This document shows, piece after piece, positions 5,391 through 7,071 of a DNA stretch of 7,071 nt (positions within the stretch are counted from its first letter, which is position 1; every line of letters starts with the position of its first letter). A program made the position numbers and the translations under genes. The notes under the pieces are model-generated. The model saw only the letters and a list, made by a program, of their open reading frames with translations. It had not been told where the DNA came from and made no database searches. This DNA is from BOG-908 sp964657885 (GTDB lineage: Bacteria > Pseudomonadota > Alphaproteobacteria > Acetobacterales > Acetobacteraceae), in NCBI GenBank assembly GCA_964657885.1, contig CAZZWO010000165.1, positions 1-7,071 of the forward strand, written 5' to 3'.

Positions 5391-7046
5391 ATGAGCCTGC
5401 TGATCGTCTCCGGCGTCACCCTGCGAATGGGCGGCCGTACCTTGCTGGAAGGTGCGGACCTGACCGTCGATGCCGGCCGGCGGATCGGGCTGGTCGGCCG
5501 CAACGGCGCCGGCAAATCCACCCTTCTCAAGGCCATAGCGGGCGATCTTGCGGTGGACGGCGGCGACATCCGGCTGTCGGCCCGCGCGCGGATGGCGCAG
5601 GTGAAGCAGACTGCGCCATCCGGCCCGCAAAGCCTGCTCGACGCGGTGCTGGAAGGCGACCAGGAACGTTTGCGCCTGCTGGCCGAAGCCGAACGCGCGG
5701 AACACGGCCATGTGCCACCCGATCGCGTGGCAGCCATCTGGGAAAGGCTGGGCGCCATCGACGCCGATTCGGCGCCGGCGCGGGCAGCCACCATCCTGGC
5801 GGGGCTCGGCTTCGATGCCGAGGCGCAGGGCCGCGCGCTGGACGAGTTTTCCGGCGGCTGGCGGATGCGGGTGGCGCTGGCGACGGTGCTGTTCTCGGCG
5901 CCCGACCTGCTGTTGCTGGACGAGCCGACCAACCACCTCGACCTGGAAGCGACGCTGTGGCTGGAAAGCTGGCTCGCCCGCTTCACCGGTGCCGCCCTGG
6001 TGGTCAGCCACGACCAGGGCCTGCTGAACCGCAGCGTGCAGTACATCGCGCATCTGGACCAGCGGCGGCTCAACCTGACGCCGGGCGGCTACGACGAGTT
6101 CGTCCGCATCCGCACCGAGCAGGCCATGCAGCAGGCGAAGGCCGCGGAGAAGATCCAGGCGCAGCGGGCGCACATGCAGGCGTTCGTCGACCGGTTCCGG
6201 GCGAGTGCGGCCAAGGCGAGGCAGGCGCAAAGCCGCATCAAGGCGCTGGAAAAGATGCCGGTCATCGACAGCGTGATCGAGGAAGCGGCCACCCGCTTCG
6301 CATTCCCCGAGCCGAAGGCAATGCCGCCGCCGATCCTGTCGCTCGACGGCGTTTCGGTCGGCTATGGCGGCACGCCGGTGCTGCGAGCGCTGGGGATGAA
6401 TTTCGAGATGGGGGACCGGATCGCGTTGCTCGGCGCCAACGGCAACGGCAAATCCACCTTCGCCAAGCTGCTGGCCGGGCGGCTGGAGCCGTCGTCCGGC
6501 CAGTTGCGCCGGCCCGGCAAGCTGCGGGTCGGCTACTTCGCCCAGCACCAGGAGGCGGAGCTCGATCCGCGCGAGACGGCGCTGGACCATATCGCACGCG
6601 CCCTGCCCCACGCGCCGGCTACCCACCAGCGCAGCCAGCTCGCGCGGTTCGGCCTGGATCGCGACCGCGCGCTGACGCCGACCGGGAGCCTTTCGGGCGG
6701 CGAGCGGGCGCGCCTGCTGCTGGCGCTGGCGACCCGCGACGCGCCGCAGTTGCTGATCCTGGACGAGCCGACCAACCACCTCGACATCGACGCGTGCGAC
6801 GCGCTGGTGCGGGCGCTGAACGAGTTCGCCGGTGCGGTTCTGCTGATCACCCACGACCCGCATCTGGTGGAATTAGTCGCCGACACGCTGTGGATTGTCG
6901 ACGGCGGCACCGTGGCGCCCTATGAGGGCGACATGGACGATTACCGCGCGCTGCTGCTGAAGCGCGGCAAGCCGGCGCGGGTGGCCAGCGGCAACAGCCG
7001 CAAGGACGAGCGGCGGGCCCGGGCCCAAGCCCGCGCAGCGAGATAG
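5391..7046 (+). CDS. ABC-F family ATP-binding protein (Uup/YheS-like, ribosome-associated type)
   Basis: 551 residues with two ABC ATPase domains on one chain and no membrane segment, as in ABC-F proteins, which act on the ribosome rather than in transport. First domain: Walker A GRNGAGKST (36-44), signature FSGGW (153-157), Walker B LLLLDEPTNHLD with Asp177 and Glu178, switch His207. The linker, about 240-300, is helical and highly charged (AQRAHMQAFVDRF, KARQAQSRIKALEKM), the expected tRNA-site arm. Second domain: Walker A GANGNGKST (348-356), signature LSGGE (434-438), Asp458/Glu459, His488. The catalytic glutamates are intact. The short basic tail (RKDERRARAQARAAR) may touch RNA. The ATG at 5391 is chosen because homology begins there (MSLLIVSGV); an in-frame GTG at 5295 would add 32 unrelated residues. 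The wording of the linker resembles alphaproteobacterial members. Subfamily and any antibiotic-resistance role cannot be set by eye; housekeeping is likelier. Confidence 0.95.
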   Translation: MSLLIVSGVTLRMGGRTLLEGADLTVDAGRRIGLVGRNGAGKSTLLKAIAGDLAVDGGDIRLSARARMAQVKQTAPSGPQSLLDAVLEGDQERLRLLAEAERAEHGHVPPDRVAAIWERLGAIDADSAPARAATILAGLGFDAEAQGRALDEFSGGWRMRVALATVLFSAPDLLLLDEPTNHLDLEATLWLESWLARFTGAALVVSHDQGLLNRSVQYIAHLDQRRLNLTPGGYDEFVRIRTEQAMQQAKAAEKIQAQRAHMQAFVDRFRASAAKARQAQSRIKALEKMPVIDSVIEEAATRFAFPEPKAMPPPILSLDGVSVGYGGTPVLRALGMNFEMGDRIALLGANGNGKSTFAKLLAGRLEPSSGQLRRPGKLRVGYFAQHQEAELDPRETALDHIARALPHAPATHQRSQLARFGLDRDRALTPTGSLSGGERARLLLALATRDAPQLLILDEPTNHLDIDACDALVRALNEFAGAVLLITHDPHLVELVADTLWIVDGGTVAPYEGDMDDYRALLLKRGKPARVASGNSRKDERRARAQARAAR

Positions 7047-7069
7047 GTCGCGCGCAGCGAGATAAGTGC
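7032..7069. repeat. Imperfect 19-base tandem duplication spanning the ABC-F stop codon
   Basis: Copies at 7032-7050 and 7051-7069 agree at 16 of 19 positions, with 14 identical bases in a row (CGCGCAGCGAGATA). The first copy holds the last codons and most of the TAG stop; the second is shifted out of frame. The window ends two bases later, so further copies could follow. Confidence 0.8.
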
Positions 7070-7071
7070 GC

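Noticed and set aside
5276..6073. Minus-strand open frame continuing upstream of the SNF2 gene
   Set aside because: It is antisense to the well-supported ABC-F gene, has low-complexity Ser/Arg-rich translation, and no helicase-family character; it is a product of GC-rich codon bias.
5316..6863. 515-residue open frame antisense to the ABC-F gene
   Set aside because: The opposite strand carries all ABC-F motifs, while this translation is Gln/Arg-rich with no recognisable domain.
7013..7034. GC-rich hairpin with GGGCCCGGGCCC core near the ABC-F end
   Set aside because: It lies inside the coding sequence, encodes the basic Arg/Ala tail, and has no T-tract, so it is better explained by codon bias than as a terminator.
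1..7071. RNA genes, CRISPR arrays, transposases, T6SS structural genes
   Set aside because: None could be seen; no tRNA-like clover leaf, regularly spaced repeats, transposase motifs or Hcp/VgrG/Tss proteins are present, so the secretion-system link stays an inference.

Overview
This window comes from a high-GC bacterium, roughly two-thirds G+C by eye. It is probably an alphaproteobacterium: the ABC-F protein and the SWIM/SNF2 helicase read like Rhodospirillales/Acetobacteraceae homologues. That placement is from memory of the families, not from a search. There are five protein-coding genes, packed tightly with no RNA genes, insertion sequences or CRISPR. The longest non-coding stretch is about 115 bases.

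Layout. Four genes lie on the minus strand and read right to left as an apparent operon: a large SWIM-domain SNF2 helicase (2123-5275), a lysozyme-like peptidoglycan hydrolase without a signal peptide (1210-2100), a secreted LprI/DUF1311-type putative lysozyme inhibitor (530-1201), and a 4HBT hotdog acyl-CoA thioesterase (54-503). The gaps are 22, 8 and 26 bases. Diverging from the helicase on the plus strand is an ABC-F ATPase (5391-7046). The 115-base region between the divergent genes holds overlapping -10-like boxes for both directions and a near-perfect inverted repeat.

Main point of interest. The middle two genes look like a toxin-immunity or effector-immunity pair. The first encodes a cytoplasmic-looking wall hydrolase with a Glu-Ser and Tyr-Gly-x-Tyr-Gln-Ile motif arrangement, resembling the C-terminal lysozyme domains of VgrG-related type VI secretion proteins. 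Eight bases later comes an exported Cys-rich protein of the lysozyme-inhibitor family with an added C-terminal domain of unknown type. No secretion machinery is visible here, so delivery by type VI secretion is an inference. The 22-base gap before the hydrolase can fold into a hairpin that would cover its ribosome binding site, suggesting translation coupled to the helicase gene.

The thioesterase and ABC-F genes look like ordinary housekeeping functions. Each has a short imperfect tandem duplication across or just past its stop codon.
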